Shown: positions 1 through 8,572 of the stretch, piece after piece
Numbering within the stretch: the stretch's first letter is position 1
Layout of the letters: every line of letters begins with the position of its first letter
Origin: SHZI01 sp040080965
Lineage (GTDB): Bacteria; Pseudomonadota; Gammaproteobacteria; Steroidobacterales; GCA-2729495
Length of the DNA: 64,000 bases
Direction of reading: 5' to 3'
NCBI GenBank assembly: GCA_040080965.1
Contig: JBEBHH010000002.1
Span: 124,001-188,000 of the forward strand
The notes under the pieces: generated by a model
The model's input: only the letters and a program-made list of their open reading frames with translations
What the model was told of the DNA's origin: nothing
Databases searched by the model: none
Position numbers and translations under genes: made by a program

Positions 1-212
1 AGCGAATGCCGGGTGCCGAGCGGCGCGATCCTGATCATCTCGTTGAATACCGAGCAGGGTATCGCGCCGATGTCCGGCACGCCGCCCATGCCGGGCGGCA
101 TCACGAGCTTCTCCGCCACTGCACTGCCGGAGGCGAGGAGCAGGACCAAAGCCGGCAGGGTCAGGGCCGGCCGGGTACGCCGGGCGGCCGGCGACGTGTG
201 CTTCTGTTCCAT
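1..212 (-). CDS. Secreted protein of unknown function (partial, 3' end outside window)
   Basis: The first 70 codons of a minus-strand gene are visible and open to the window edge. The ATG is at 212-210. The N-terminus has basic residues (KH, RRTR), then a hydrophobic stretch (ALTLPALVLLLASGSAVA) and a likely signal peptidase site before EKLV. The mature part begins EKLVMPPGMGGVPDIGAIPC and contains one Cys. The gene starts 17 bp after the stop of the membrane-protein gene upstream, so the two probably form one transcription unit. I do not recognise the family. Confidence 0.6.
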   Translation of the reverse strand, partial: MEQKHTSPAARRTRPALTLPALVLLLASGSAVAEKLVMPPGMGGVPDIGAIPCSVFNEMIRIAPLGTRHS

Positions 213-229
213 GCGACCGGGTCCGTCCA

Positions 230-1186
230 TCATTCCGCCGCGCTCACGCGCCGGGCGCCGACTTCCGACGGCTTCTTGGGCGCCACCACCAGCAGGGCGA
301 TCAGGGTGAGGAAGGCGCCGAAGAGAACCGACGCCTCCAGCTTGTAGCTCCAGGGATCGATGAAGACGGCGTGGCTCATCAGGTCCAGCTTCTCGAGTAT
401 CTCGACGTTCACCCAGGCGATGTTGCCGACCGGGATGGCATAGCGCAGTGCGGTGGCCGTGCGCTTGAACTGGATGAGCCGGGTCAGGCAGAAGCCGGCC
501 CAGACGACGGCGACGAACACCGACGCCAGGTTGACGGCGACGAACAGATTTCCCTTGCCCGTCAGGGCCGGATCGAAAGTCAGCAGGTTCCAGGCGTAGC
601 AGAACCAGGTGACGAAGACGGTCTCCATGAAGGTGATGATGGCGTAGTTGCGGTCCTTCGCCGTCTTGGTGGTGGGACCCAGGCCCTCCCGCAGGCCCAG
701 CTTGTCCTGGAACCACAGGAACATGTTGCAGCGGGTGTCCTTGTCGAAGGTGTAGAAGCACAGCATCATGAGGAGCGTGCCCACCGTGGACCCCATGATC
801 ATGTACTCGGGGTAGGTGCCGCTCACCTCGAGGCCGCCCGCGCCGTCCATCCGGGGCAGCATTCCCCAGTTCATGCGGCCGTACCACATGTAGAAGAACT
901 CGACCCAGCACATCCAGACGATCAGGCCGCCAAAGAAGCCGACCCAGGTCTGGAAGGTCTCGTTCTTCGACTTCACGCCGTACCAGAGCAGGATGATGCC
1001 GGTGAAGCCGAGCAGCGGCGAGACGGCCAGCGTGGTCTCCCGTCCGAGGTTGTGCTCGATCAAAACCATAAGGGTGTGGGCGAGACCCACGCCGACGAAC
1101 ATGAGAACGAAGGTGACGAGCCCGACGATGGGGGGCTTCCAGAGCCTGGACTTGGCGGGTTCGGGGGTGGCGACGGTCGTGGACAT
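230..1186 (-). CDS. Multi-pass integral membrane protein of unknown function
   Basis: A 318-residue protein with about seven or eight hydrophobic segments (roughly residues 18-42, 54-70, 80-100, 128-148, 185-205, 215-237 and 288-306). The loops are rich in aromatic residues, for example FYMWYGRMNWGMLPRMDG near residue 98. There is no signal peptide, and the short cytosolic tail is basic. A conserved-looking loop DKDTRCNMFLWFQDKLG follows the fourth hydrophobic segment. The downstream gene encodes an exported protein, so the pair may form an envelope system. I do not recognise the family and assign no function. An AGGAGG-like ribosome binding site lies just upstream of the ATG (GAGGAGGTCCC). 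Confidence 0.75.
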   Translation of the reverse strand: MSTTVATPEPAKSRLWKPPIVGLVTFVLMFVGVGLAHTLMVLIEHNLGRETTLAVSPLLGFTGIILLWYGVKSKNETFQTWVGFFGGLIVWMCWVEFFYMWYGRMNWGMLPRMDGAGGLEVSGTYPEYMIMGSTVGTLLMMLCFYTFDKDTRCNMFLWFQDKLGLREGLGPTTKTAKDRNYAIITFMETVFVTWFCYAWNLLTFDPALTGKGNLFVAVNLASVFVAVVWAGFCLTRLIQFKRTATALRYAIPVGNIAWVNVEILEKLDLMSHAVFIDPWSYKLEASVLFGAFLTLIALLVVAPKKPSEVGARRVSAAE

Positions 1187-1287
1187 GGGACCTCCTCCTC
1201 AACGGCGGTTCTGCCGGTCACTTCGGAGGAGACTAGAACGGCCCACCGACGAATCCATGCGGTGTTTTGTCGCCCCTGCCGGCGTGG

Positions 1288-2379
1288 CTATTGCTTCGCG
1301 GCGTAGGCCTCGAGGAGCAGGTTGCGTTCCGGCAGGTCCTGCAGGACCAGGCGGCCCAGCGACGTGTCAGCCTGGAGGCGGCCAGGAGACTGCGGCGCCG
1401 GCAGGGAATGAAACCGTGACAGGGTTGCGACGCGCTCACTGAAGATCGGCGCCGGCGCGGGGCCGGGTGGCCGGGCCCACACGTAGGTGATCGACTGCAG
1501 CACGCCGTCGGAATCGAAGTCGTAAAGTGACGCGTTCACGCGCGGGTCGTCGCAGTCGCTGCCCCGCGCGTCGATGCGCAGACCGGCCGGCTGGTTCGGC
1601 ACCTTGCCGTCGATCGTCTCCCTGAAGCGCCGGCCGATGACCTGCCGGGCCTGCTCGACCCGCGATGATCCGAGCTGGTCGAGGAGGGTCTGGCGGCAGA
1701 CCTCCGGCGCAGGCCGTACCGGCTGCGGGGACATCGCGCTGGCTCCCCCGATCGGCGCATCCACACGCACGAGTGCGCAGTCCGCCAACCGGAATTCCCG
1801 GATGGTGCCCTGGTCGACGATGTCGAAGCCCAGCAGCGGCACGCCCAGGTCCGGGAGCGCAAAGACCTGGCTGCCCTGCATGCGGTACTGGATGGGGCCG
1901 AGCGAGTCATCGCCAGAGCTGTCGCTGGCGGCCCAGGACGCGGGCTTGAACTCGGTGGTGCCCCCGCCAAACACGACTTCGCACATCGCAGCGCCCGGAT
2001 TGGAGAGCATCCCCATCAGCTGGGACAGGTCATCTCCACCGCGTGGCGTCGCGCCGGTAGCGACCTGCCAGCGCCCGAGCAGGGGATTGCGCTCCGGTGG
2101 CAGTGGGGGCGAGGCGAGAAGCCTGGCGCGCAGGGCCTTTAGCGCGGCATCGTTTTCTGCCATCTGCCGTGCCTGCTCGGCCCGTCCGGGTGCGGACCGG
2201 CTCTCGAAATCTTCCGCGCTTTGACGCTGTTGTTCGTAGGCGTCGTCCTGGCGCTCCTGATCCCACTTCTTCTCCTCCTCTTCCGAGCAGGAGTAGAACC
2301 CGCAGTTCTTGGCCTGGGAAAAAGCGGAACTGGCGATTCCCGCCAGCGCGAGTACGGCAAGCCATTGACGCGGGTTCAT
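1288..2379 (-). CDS. Secreted hypothetical protein
   Basis: A 363-residue protein starting at the ATG at 2379, with a good ribosome binding site (AGGAG) upstream. The N-terminus is a signal peptide (MNPRQWLAVLALAGIASSAFS). It is followed by a highly charged, probably coiled-coil stretch at about residues 30-75 containing EEEEKKWDQE. The rest is a globular domain with several Cys. The start overlaps the stop of the upstream methyltransferase gene by 4 bp (ATGA), which suggests translational coupling. The in-frame upstream extension to 2475 lacks a ribosome binding site and would put the signal peptide internally, so I rejected it. Family unknown. Confidence 0.7.
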   Translation of the reverse strand: MNPRQWLAVLALAGIASSAFSQAKNCGFYSCSEEEEKKWDQERQDDAYEQQRQSAEDFESRSAPGRAEQARQMAENDAALKALRARLLASPPLPPERNPLLGRWQVATGATPRGGDDLSQLMGMLSNPGAAMCEVVFGGGTTEFKPASWAASDSSGDDSLGPIQYRMQGSQVFALPDLGVPLLGFDIVDQGTIREFRLADCALVRVDAPIGGASAMSPQPVRPAPEVCRQTLLDQLGSSRVEQARQVIGRRFRETIDGKVPNQPAGLRIDARGSDCDDPRVNASLYDFDSDGVLQSITYVWARPPGPAPAPIFSERVATLSRFHSLPAPQSPGRLQADTSLGRLVLQDLPERNLLLEAYAAKQ

Positions 2380-3353
2380 GGTTGCTCCTGTGGAGAGGCC
2401 GCTGCTGCGCTCCTCCGGACCTCGCTGACCTGGCGCGTGATCTGGCCAATGTGACGTCCATCGGTGCCACAGCATCCGCCCCAGACATTGATGTGCGGGA
2501 ACCTTCGGGCCAACGCGCCCATCTGGGCTCCCAGTTCAACCGGGTCGCCATCCTCGAGATGACCCAGCTTGCACAGGTCCAAAGTCTCCATGGCCACCGC
2601 GTTCGGCAGAAAGCCGCCAAGACGTGCGGTCCATTCACCGGCCGTAAGGCCGGGTTCGAACTCGGTCGGGTGGGTGCAGTTGATCATGTAGTACGCCGGC
2701 GCATTGCCCGTGGCCGAATCGACGCGGGAAATTGCCTCCTCCAGTGTCTCGCCCCCCTTGAGCCGCCCGCCCCGGGCGACGAAGAAGGAGATGACCACGG
2801 GCATGTCCGCGGCCTTTGCGGCGCGGGCCAGCCCAATCGCCTCCTCCACGCTCGTGAACGTCATGGCCGTGACCTGGTCGGCCCCGGCATCGCGAAAGGT
2901 CAGGATCTGCTCGGCATGGTAGTCCTCGGCTTCCGCCGCGTCGGGCGTGCGGCCGGTGTTGTAGGCGTCGCCCCGCGGGCCGATCACGCCTCCGACCAGC
3001 ATCGGCGTGTCGGGACTCGAGTATTCCCGCGCGAACTCCCGGTAGAACTCGATGCCGCGGATGTTGATCTCCGCCAGGGCCTCGCGGGAAAAGCCGGTGA
3101 GTTCGCCCCAGTCACGGCTTGCGCGGTAGTGCAGGCCCTCGTTGATGATGCCGAACCCGTTTGCAACGGCGGCCTCCACGACCTTCCGGTGATAGTCCTT
3201 GAGGCAGGACACCCCGCGCGCGTCGTTGAGCAGCTCGAAGCCGCAGAAGTGCCGGAGCTTGAACCCGTCGACGTACTGCATCCAGGTCTCGAAGCCGCCG
3301 GCGGTTGTCATGAGCTTGCCGGTCAGCTGCGGAAGGTCTTTTTGGGGCGCCAT
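2376..3353 (-). CDS. Homocysteine S-methyltransferase family protein
   Basis: A roughly 325-residue zinc-dependent (beta/alpha)8 barrel of the MmuM/BHMT type, which moves a methyl group from a sulfonium or methylated donor to a thiol such as homocysteine. Visible support: MLVGGVIGPRGDAY in the middle; AYYMINCTHPTEFE with the first zinc Cys; and the C-terminal INVWGGCCGTDGRHI with the paired zinc cysteines. The chosen ATG at 3353 has GGAG six bases upstream. A GTG at 3389 and an ATG at 3365 are alternatives. The gene is coupled to the secreted protein downstream by an ATGA overlap. The exact substrate is not readable from the sequence. Confidence 0.85.
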   Translation of the reverse strand: MAPQKDLPQLTGKLMTTAGGFETWMQYVDGFKLRHFCGFELLNDARGVSCLKDYHRKVVEAAVANGFGIINEGLHYRASRDWGELTGFSREALAEINIRGIEFYREFAREYSSPDTPMLVGGVIGPRGDAYNTGRTPDAAEAEDYHAEQILTFRDAGADQVTAMTFTSVEEAIGLARAAKAADMPVVISFFVARGGRLKGGETLEEAISRVDSATGNAPAYYMINCTHPTEFEPGLTAGEWTARLGGFLPNAVAMETLDLCKLGHLEDGDPVELGAQMGALARRFPHINVWGGCCGTDGRHIGQITRQVSEVRRSAAAASPQEQP

Positions 3354-3692
3354 TTCGAACTCCATGGGGGGAATAGGAACTTCAAACACCCCATCAACTG
3401 AGTGTGCCAGCCCCGAACACCCGCCGCCACGCGCGGAGAGGGCCGCCGGGCCCAGGCACGCGCAGCCCCTCCCCCACGAATCTACCCTTCACCCGCGCAT
3501 TCTTGCACCGCGGGGCGCAGCAGACCGTTCGCCGCAACTCGAACTCCCCCTTCAGCCTCTGCTCCCGGCAACGGCGCGGTCGCGACGTTTGCGCCCCTTG
3601 TGTCAACCAGTTGACAGAGCCCGGGCCCGGGCCGGCGCACTGTCTGTCCAACGGCGGGGGTACCGCCGGCAATCCAAAAGAGGAGCCCTGCC
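3354..3692. other. Divergent intergenic region (339 bp)
   Basis: This region lies between the methyltransferase gene (minus) and the small secreted-protein gene (plus). I see no credible gene. It holds a perfect inverted repeat at 3601-3616 and a CGGCGG/CCGCCG hairpin at about 3651-3667 in the leader of the plus-strand gene. I looked for SAM or SAH riboswitch hallmarks upstream of the methyltransferase and found none I can support. Confidence 0.5.
3601..3616. promoter_or_regulatory. Palindromic operator candidate TGTCAAC-CA-GTTGACA
   Basis: A perfect 7-bp inverted repeat with a 2-bp spacer sits 77 bp upstream of the small secreted-protein start. Its right arm contains the -35 consensus TTGACA (3611-3616). 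A repressor bound here would cover the -35. No convincing -10 is visible at normal spacing. Confidence 0.4.
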
Positions 3693-4070
3693 ATGAACAA
3701 CACGATCCGCACCGCCCTGATCCTCGGCAGCCTGGCCGGCATCCTGGCCCAGCAGGCTTCGGCAGATACGGCCGCGACCCAGCCCGTCTACGGGGACGAA
3801 CTCCAGCGCTGCGTCGTCGCCCTGCGCCCCGAAGCAGCCGATGTCGGCGCCGCCACGGCCAGGCACACGGTGACGGAGGTCACCGTCCGTGGCATGTGGC
3901 GCGAGTTCACGATCAGGTCGGCCTACACCGCGAATGGCGGCAAGGCGCTGGGCGACACGGTGTCCCGCTGCAGGACCGCGCGGTGGAGCTCTGGCACGGA
4001 GCTCAACGTGGTCGCACGGCACGCGCCGAGTGGCGCCGCCGTGGCCGAGGCCCGCCTGGCTGCCCGGTAG
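3693..4070 (+). CDS. Small secreted protein of unknown function
   Basis: A 125-residue protein with a signal peptide (MNNTIRTALILGSLAGILAQ, cleavage probably after QASA at residue 24). The mature part of about 100 residues has two Cys (near residues 40 and 92) that could form a disulfide. A strong ribosome binding site, GAGGAG, precedes the ATG. It is a single gene facing away from the methyltransferase gene and convergent with guaA. I do not recognise the family. Confidence 0.65.
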   Translation: MNNTIRTALILGSLAGILAQQASADTAATQPVYGDELQRCVVALRPEAADVGAATARHTVTEVTVRGMWREFTIRSAYTANGGKALGDTVSRCRTARWSSGTELNVVARHAPSGAAVAEARLAAR

Positions 4071-4106
4071 CGGGGATTCGCGCGGGCCGGCGTTCCTACA
4101 GGCGCC

Positions 4107-5678
4107 CTACTCCCACTCGATGGTGGCCGGCGGCTTCCCCGAGATGTCGTAGACCACCCGGGAGATCCCTGGGGTCTCGTTGATGATCCGCCGCGAGACG
4201 TGGTCGAGGAATTCGTAGGGCAGGTGCGCCCACCGCGCCGTCATGAAGTCGATGGTCTCGACCGCGCGGAGCGCGATGACCCAGTCGTACTTCCGTCCAT
4301 CGCCCATCACTCCCACCGAGCGCACGGGCAGGAACACCGCGAAGGCCTGGCTGACGTTGTCGTAGAGGTCGGCGCGCCGCAGCTCCTCGATGAAGATGTG
4401 GTCGGCTTTGCGAAGCAGGTCGGCGTACTCGCGCTTCACTTCGCCCAGGATCCGCACGCCGAGGCCCGGGCCGGGGAACGGGTGGCGGTAGACCATCTCG
4501 CGCGGCAGGCCGAGCTCGACGCCCACACGGCGGACCTCATCCTTGAACAGCTCCCGGATGGGCTCCACGAGCTTCAGCTTCATGTTCTCGGGCAGGCCGC
4601 CCACGTTGTGGTGGGACTTGATCACGTGGGCCTTGCCCGTCTTCGTGCCCGCCGACTCGATGACGTCGGGGTAGATCGTGCCCTGGGCCAGCCACTTCAC
4701 GTCCTGGAGCTTGCCGGCCTCCTCATCGAAGACCTCGACGAAGAGGCGGCCGATGATCTTGCGCTTGGCTTCGGGGTCGGAGACGCCGGCGAGCGCCTTC
4801 AGGTAGCGCTCCTCCGCGTTCACGCGGATGACCTTCACACCCAGGTGCTCGGCGAACACGTCCATGACCTGGTCGCCTTCGTGCAGGCGGAGCAGGCCCG
4901 TGTCCACGAACACGCAAATGAGCTGGTCGCCCAGGGCCTCGTGGAGCAGCGCGGCCACTACGGAGGAATCCACGCCGCCGGACAATCCCAGCAGCACTTT
5001 GTCCCGGCCCACCTGGGCGCGGACCTTCGCGATCTCCCGCGCGATGATGTTGCCGGAGCGCCAGGTGTCGGGGCAGGCGCAGATCTTGCGGACGAAGCGC
5101 TCGATGATGCGCTGGCCCTGCTCGGTGTGGGTGACTTCCGGGTGGAACTGCAGCCCGTAGAAGCAACGCTTCTCGTCGGCCATGCCGGCCAGCGGCGCGT
5201 TGGCCGAGCTGGCGATGGGCTTGAAACCCGGCGGCAGGCGCTTCACCCGGTCGCCGTGGCTCATCCAGACGCTCATCTCGTCCGTGGCAACGCCGTCGAG
5301 CAGCGCGTTACCCGCGGCAGCCTTCACCGTGGCGTGGCCGAACTCCCGGTGCGCAGAGGACTCGACCTCGCCGCCAAGCTGCGCCGCCATGGACTGCATG
5401 CCGTAGCAGATGCCGAGCACGGGCACGCCCAGTTCGAACACGAGAGCCGGAATCGTTGGCGTGACATCGCTGAAGGTAGCGCCGGAAATGACCGACTCGG
5501 GTCCGCCGGACAGGATCACGCCGGCCGGGCCAAAGGCGCGGATGTCGGCCGCCTCGGCATCCCACGGGAGAATCTCGCTGTAGACGCCCGCCTCGCGCAC
5601 GCGGCGCGCGATCAGCTGGGTGTACTGGGAGCCGAAGTCGAGGATCAGGATGCGCCGGGCGGCGGCGTCCTCGGTCAC
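4107..5678 (-). CDS. guaA: GMP synthase (glutamine-hydrolysing)
   Basis: This enzyme converts XMP, ATP and glutamine to GMP, the last step of de novo guanine nucleotide synthesis, in the cytosol. It is 523 residues long, normal for the family. The class I glutamine amidotransferase domain comes first (ILILDFGSQYTQLIARRVRE, nucleophile region GICYGMQSMA, and FHPEVTHTE). It is followed by the ATP pyrophosphatase P-loop LLGLSGGVDSSVVAALLHEA and the dimerisation domain ending PPATIEWE. The start is a GTG that overlaps the guaB stop (GTGA), so translation is coupled to guaB. A much longer open frame upstream runs across guaB in the wrong frame and is not part of the protein. Confidence 0.97.
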   Translation of the reverse strand: MTEDAAARRILILDFGSQYTQLIARRVREAGVYSEILPWDAEAADIRAFGPAGVILSGGPESVISGATFSDVTPTIPALVFELGVPVLGICYGMQSMAAQLGGEVESSAHREFGHATVKAAAGNALLDGVATDEMSVWMSHGDRVKRLPPGFKPIASSANAPLAGMADEKRCFYGLQFHPEVTHTEQGQRIIERFVRKICACPDTWRSGNIIAREIAKVRAQVGRDKVLLGLSGGVDSSVVAALLHEALGDQLICVFVDTGLLRLHEGDQVMDVFAEHLGVKVIRVNAEERYLKALAGVSDPEAKRKIIGRLFVEVFDEEAGKLQDVKWLAQGTIYPDVIESAGTKTGKAHVIKSHHNVGGLPENMKLKLVEPIRELFKDEVRRVGVELGLPREMVYRHPFPGPGLGVRILGEVKREYADLLRKADHIFIEELRRADLYDNVSQAFAVFLPVRSVGVMGDGRKYDWVIALRAVETIDFMTARWAHLPYEFLDHVSRRIINETPGISRVVYDISGKPPATIEWE

Positions 5679-7144
5679 GTTTCCGTCCGGTAGTTGGGCG
5701 GTTCCTTGGTCATGGTCACGTCGTGGACGTGGCTCTCGCGGATACCGGCGCCGGTAATGCGCACGAAGTCCGGCTTGGTGCGCATCTCGTCGATGCTGCC
5801 GCAGCCGGTGTAGCCCATGGCCGCCCGGAGTCCGCCGACGAGCTGGGTGATGATGGCGGAGAGACTGCCCTTGTAGGGCACACGGCCCTCGATGCCCTCC
5901 GGAACCAGCTTCTCCAGCTCGGAGGAGGAGTCCTGGAAGTAGCGGTCGCTGGAGCCGTGGCGCTGGGCCATGGCGCCCAGGGAGCCCATGCCCCGGTAGG
6001 ACTTGTAGGAGCGTCCCTGGTACAGCTCGACCTCGCCCGGGGCCTCTTCCGTGCCGGCAAACAGCCCGCCGATCATGGTGCAGTGGGCGCCCGCGGCAAT
6101 CGCCTTGGCGAAGTCGCCGGAGTAGCGGATGCCGCCGTCGGCGATCAGCGGCACGCCGGTGCCCTCGAGCGCGGCGGCCACGTCCGCCACCGCGGTGATC
6201 TGGGGCACGCCGACGCCCGCGACGATCCGCGTGGTGCAGATGGAGCCGGGGCCCACGCCGACCTTCACGCCATCTGCGCCCGCGGCCACCAGGGCGCGCG
6301 CCGCTTCCGGCGTGACGATGTTGCCGCCGATGACCTGGAGCTTCGGGTACTGCTCCTTGATCTGGCTGATCCGGTCGAGCACGCCTTTGGAATGACCGTG
6401 CGCCGTGTCGACGATCAGCAGGTCGACGCCCGCCTCGACCAGCGCCTTGACCCGCTCCGCCGTGTCGCCGCCCGTGCCGACGGCCGCACCGACCCGCAAC
6501 GCGCCCCGGTCGTCCTTGCAGGCGTAGGGATAATCCTTGGCCTTCTGGAAGTCCTTGGCGGTGATCATGCCGCGCAGCTGGAAGTTCTCGGCCACCACCA
6601 GCACCTTCTCGATGCGGTGCTTGTGCAGGAGGTCCAGCACTTCCTTCTTGTCGGCGCCCTCGCGGACCGTCACGAGCCGGCTCTCCGGCGTCATCACGGA
6701 TGAGACCGGCGCGTCGAGGCGCGTTTCGAACCGGAGGTCGCGATTGGTCACGATGCCTACGGTGCGGCCCTTGTCCACGACCGGCACGCCGGAAATGTTG
6801 TGCGCGTGGGTGATGGCCAGGACTTCCCGGATGGTCTGGTCCGGCCGGACGGTGATGGGATCGTTGACGATGCCGCTTTCGTACTTCTTGACCTGGGCCA
6901 CCTGGCGGGCCTGGTCGGCAGGGCTCATGTTCTTGTGGATGATGCCCATGCCGCCCTCCTGGGCGAGGGCAATCGCCAGGCGGGCCTCGGTGACCGTGTC
7001 CATGGCCGCGGACAGGATCGGGATGTTCAGAGTGATGCCGCGGGTCACGTGGGTCCGGAGGCTGACTTCCCGGGGCAGGATCTCCGAGTAAGCCGGCTTG
7101 AGGAGGACGTCGTCGAACGTCAGGGCATCGTGGGTGATCCGCAT
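5675..7144 (-). CDS. guaB: Inosine-5'-monophosphate dehydrogenase
   Basis: This enzyme oxidises IMP to XMP with NAD+, the committed step of GMP synthesis. It is 489 residues long, as usual. It begins MRITHDALTFDDVLLKPAYS. Two CBS domains interrupt the barrel (about residues 95-205, with GIVTNRDLRF and MITAKDFQKA). The catalytic loop is KVGVGPGSICTTRIVAGVG with the nucleophilic Cys, and the flap region contains MGSLGAMAQR. The gene is the first of a guaB-guaA operon and diverges from xseA across 42 bp. Confidence 0.97.
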   Translation of the reverse strand: MRITHDALTFDDVLLKPAYSEILPREVSLRTHVTRGITLNIPILSAAMDTVTEARLAIALAQEGGMGIIHKNMSPADQARQVAQVKKYESGIVNDPITVRPDQTIREVLAITHAHNISGVPVVDKGRTVGIVTNRDLRFETRLDAPVSSVMTPESRLVTVREGADKKEVLDLLHKHRIEKVLVVAENFQLRGMITAKDFQKAKDYPYACKDDRGALRVGAAVGTGGDTAERVKALVEAGVDLLIVDTAHGHSKGVLDRISQIKEQYPKLQVIGGNIVTPEAARALVAAGADGVKVGVGPGSICTTRIVAGVGVPQITAVADVAAALEGTGVPLIADGGIRYSGDFAKAIAAGAHCTMIGGLFAGTEEAPGEVELYQGRSYKSYRGMGSLGAMAQRHGSSDRYFQDSSSELEKLVPEGIEGRVPYKGSLSAIITQLVGGLRAAMGYTGCGSIDEMRTKPDFVRITGAGIRESHVHDVTMTKEPPNYRTET

Positions 7145-7186
7145 AAGCCATTCTACGCAGGCCGTCCGGGCACGTAAACTGCCGGC

Positions 7187-8518
7187 ATGGTGGACGTCCC
7201 CGGCAAGAAGGTCCTGTCCGTGTCCCAGCTGAACCGCATGGCGCGGCAGCTGCTGGAGAGCGACCTGCCCGTCCTGTGGGTGGAGGGCGAGGTCTCGAAC
7301 CTGGCCCGGCCGGCCTCCGGGCACCTGTACTTCTCGCTGAAGGACGACAAGGCCCAGGTCCGCTGCGCGCTGTTCCGCGGCCGGGGCCGCAACACCGACG
7401 TGGGCGTGGCCAACGGCCACCAGGTCCTGGCGCGGGGCCGGGTGAGCATCTACGAGCCCCGGGGCGACTACCAGCTGATCGTCGACCACCTGGAGCCGGC
7501 GGGCGAAGGCCTGCTGCGCCGCCGCCTCGAGGAACTGAAGCGCAAGCTGGCGGCCGAGGGGCTCTTCGACGAATCCCGCAAGCAGGACCTGCCGCCCCTG
7601 CCCCGCCGCATCGGCGTCATCACCTCGCCCAGCGGCGCCGCCATCCGGGACGTGCTGCACATCCTCCGGCGGCGCTTTCCCGCCATTCCCGTGGTCGTGT
7701 ACCCGGTGCAGGTCCAGGGCGAGCAGGCGAAGTTCGACATCGTGGCGGCGCTGGAGACGGCCGCTGCACGCGCCGAGTGCGACGTGCTCATCCTGGCCCG
7801 GGGCGGCGGCTCCCTGGAGGACCTGTGGGCCTTCAACGAGGAGATCGTGGCACGGGCCATCGCCGCGTGCCCGATACCCCTGGTGTCGGGCGTCGGCCAC
7901 GAAGTGGATTTCACCATCGCCGACCTGGTCGCCGACGTCCGCGCGCCAACACCCTCCGGCGCCGCGGAACTCGCCGTGCCGGACGGGCGGGACTGGCTGC
8001 GGCGCGTCCAGGTACTGGAGAGGCGACTGACGCTGACGGCACGCCGCGTCGTCGAGAGCGGTCACCTGGCGTTCCGGGCCCTCAATGCGCGCCTGGCCCG
8101 CTGTCACCCGGGATTCATGCTCCGGCAGAATGCCCAGCGCCTGGACGAGCTGCGGTCGCAGCTGGGCGCTGCGCTTCGGAACCGCCTCACGCTCGATCAG
8201 CTCCGCGTCACGAACGCCCTCGCCCGCCTGCGCAGCAATTCTCCGGCAGTCCGCGTGCGGATGACGGCCGAGCGCGTTGCCAACGCCCGGTTGCGGCTCG
8301 CCGCCGCCGCACGCGGCCGTCTCACCGCGCCGGGAACCCGGCTCGCCGTGCTCAGTGGCCGGCTGCACACCGTCAGCCCGCTCAGCACCCTGGAACGCGG
8401 CTACGCCATCGTGCAGGACGCCGCAGGCAGCGTCGTGCGAAGCGCGACGCAGGTGCAGTCGGGTGACTCCATTACCGCGCGCGTGGCCGACGGCATCATC
8501 AAGGCAACGGTTCGGTAG
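7187..8518 (+). CDS. xseA: Exodeoxyribonuclease VII large subunit
   Basis: The 443-residue catalytic subunit of Exo VII, which with XseB degrades single-stranded DNA in both directions during repair. The N-terminal OB-fold domain (residues about 8-105) contains LWVEGEVSNLARPASGHLYF. The nuclease core has GVITSPSGAAIRDVLHIL, ILARGGGSLEDLWAFN and PLVSGVGHEVDFTIADLVAD. A long helical region follows and then the C-terminal motif LERGYAIV. The gene diverges from guaB and converges on the MetX-family gene, with a REP-type element at the convergence. A TAAACT -10-like box lies 14 bp before the ATG. Confidence 0.96.
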   Translation: MVDVPGKKVLSVSQLNRMARQLLESDLPVLWVEGEVSNLARPASGHLYFSLKDDKAQVRCALFRGRGRNTDVGVANGHQVLARGRVSIYEPRGDYQLIVDHLEPAGEGLLRRRLEELKRKLAAEGLFDESRKQDLPPLPRRIGVITSPSGAAIRDVLHILRRRFPAIPVVVYPVQVQGEQAKFDIVAALETAAARAECDVLILARGGGSLEDLWAFNEEIVARAIAACPIPLVSGVGHEVDFTIADLVADVRAPTPSGAAELAVPDGRDWLRRVQVLERRLTLTARRVVESGHLAFRALNARLARCHPGFMLRQNAQRLDELRSQLGAALRNRLTLDQLRVTNALARLRSNSPAVRVRMTAERVANARLRLAAAARGRLTAPGTRLAVLSGRLHTVSPLSTLERGYAIVQDAAGSVVRSATQVQSGDSITARVADGIIKATVR

Positions 8519-8550
8519 GATCGCCGACCGGCGCGACAGCGAATCCCGGG

Positions 8551-8572
8551 TCGCGCCTAAAGGCGCTCCTAC
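8551..8572. repeat. REP-type palindromic element (single copy)
   Basis: A GTAG-headed palindrome. Read on the minus strand it is GTAGGAGCG-CC-TTTAGG-CGCGA, a stem of GCGCC/GGCGC. It lies between the convergent xseA and MetX-family genes. The TAG of its head is the stop codon of the minus-strand gene (8569-8571). The same unit occurs in inverted pairs at 20974-21029 and 43700-43791. Confidence 0.8.

Noticed and set aside
3390..3600. SAM or SAH riboswitch upstream of the homocysteine methyltransferase gene
   Set aside because: I could not find the conserved cores of these riboswitches on the minus strand.
3394..3742. Small minus-strand frames of 86-92 codons in the divergent intergenic region
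   Set aside because: Basic, low-complexity translations without motif or ribosome binding site, overlapping each other and the promoter region.
4200..5693. Plus-strand 497-codon frame opposite guaA
   Set aside because: Antisense shadow of guaA; no ribosome binding site or domain.
4107..7151. A 1014-codon open frame that looks like a guaA fusion protein
   Set aside because: The N-terminal half is guaB read in the wrong frame (Arg/Pro/Gly-rich, no motifs). GuaA starts at the GTG at 5678 overlapping the guaB stop.
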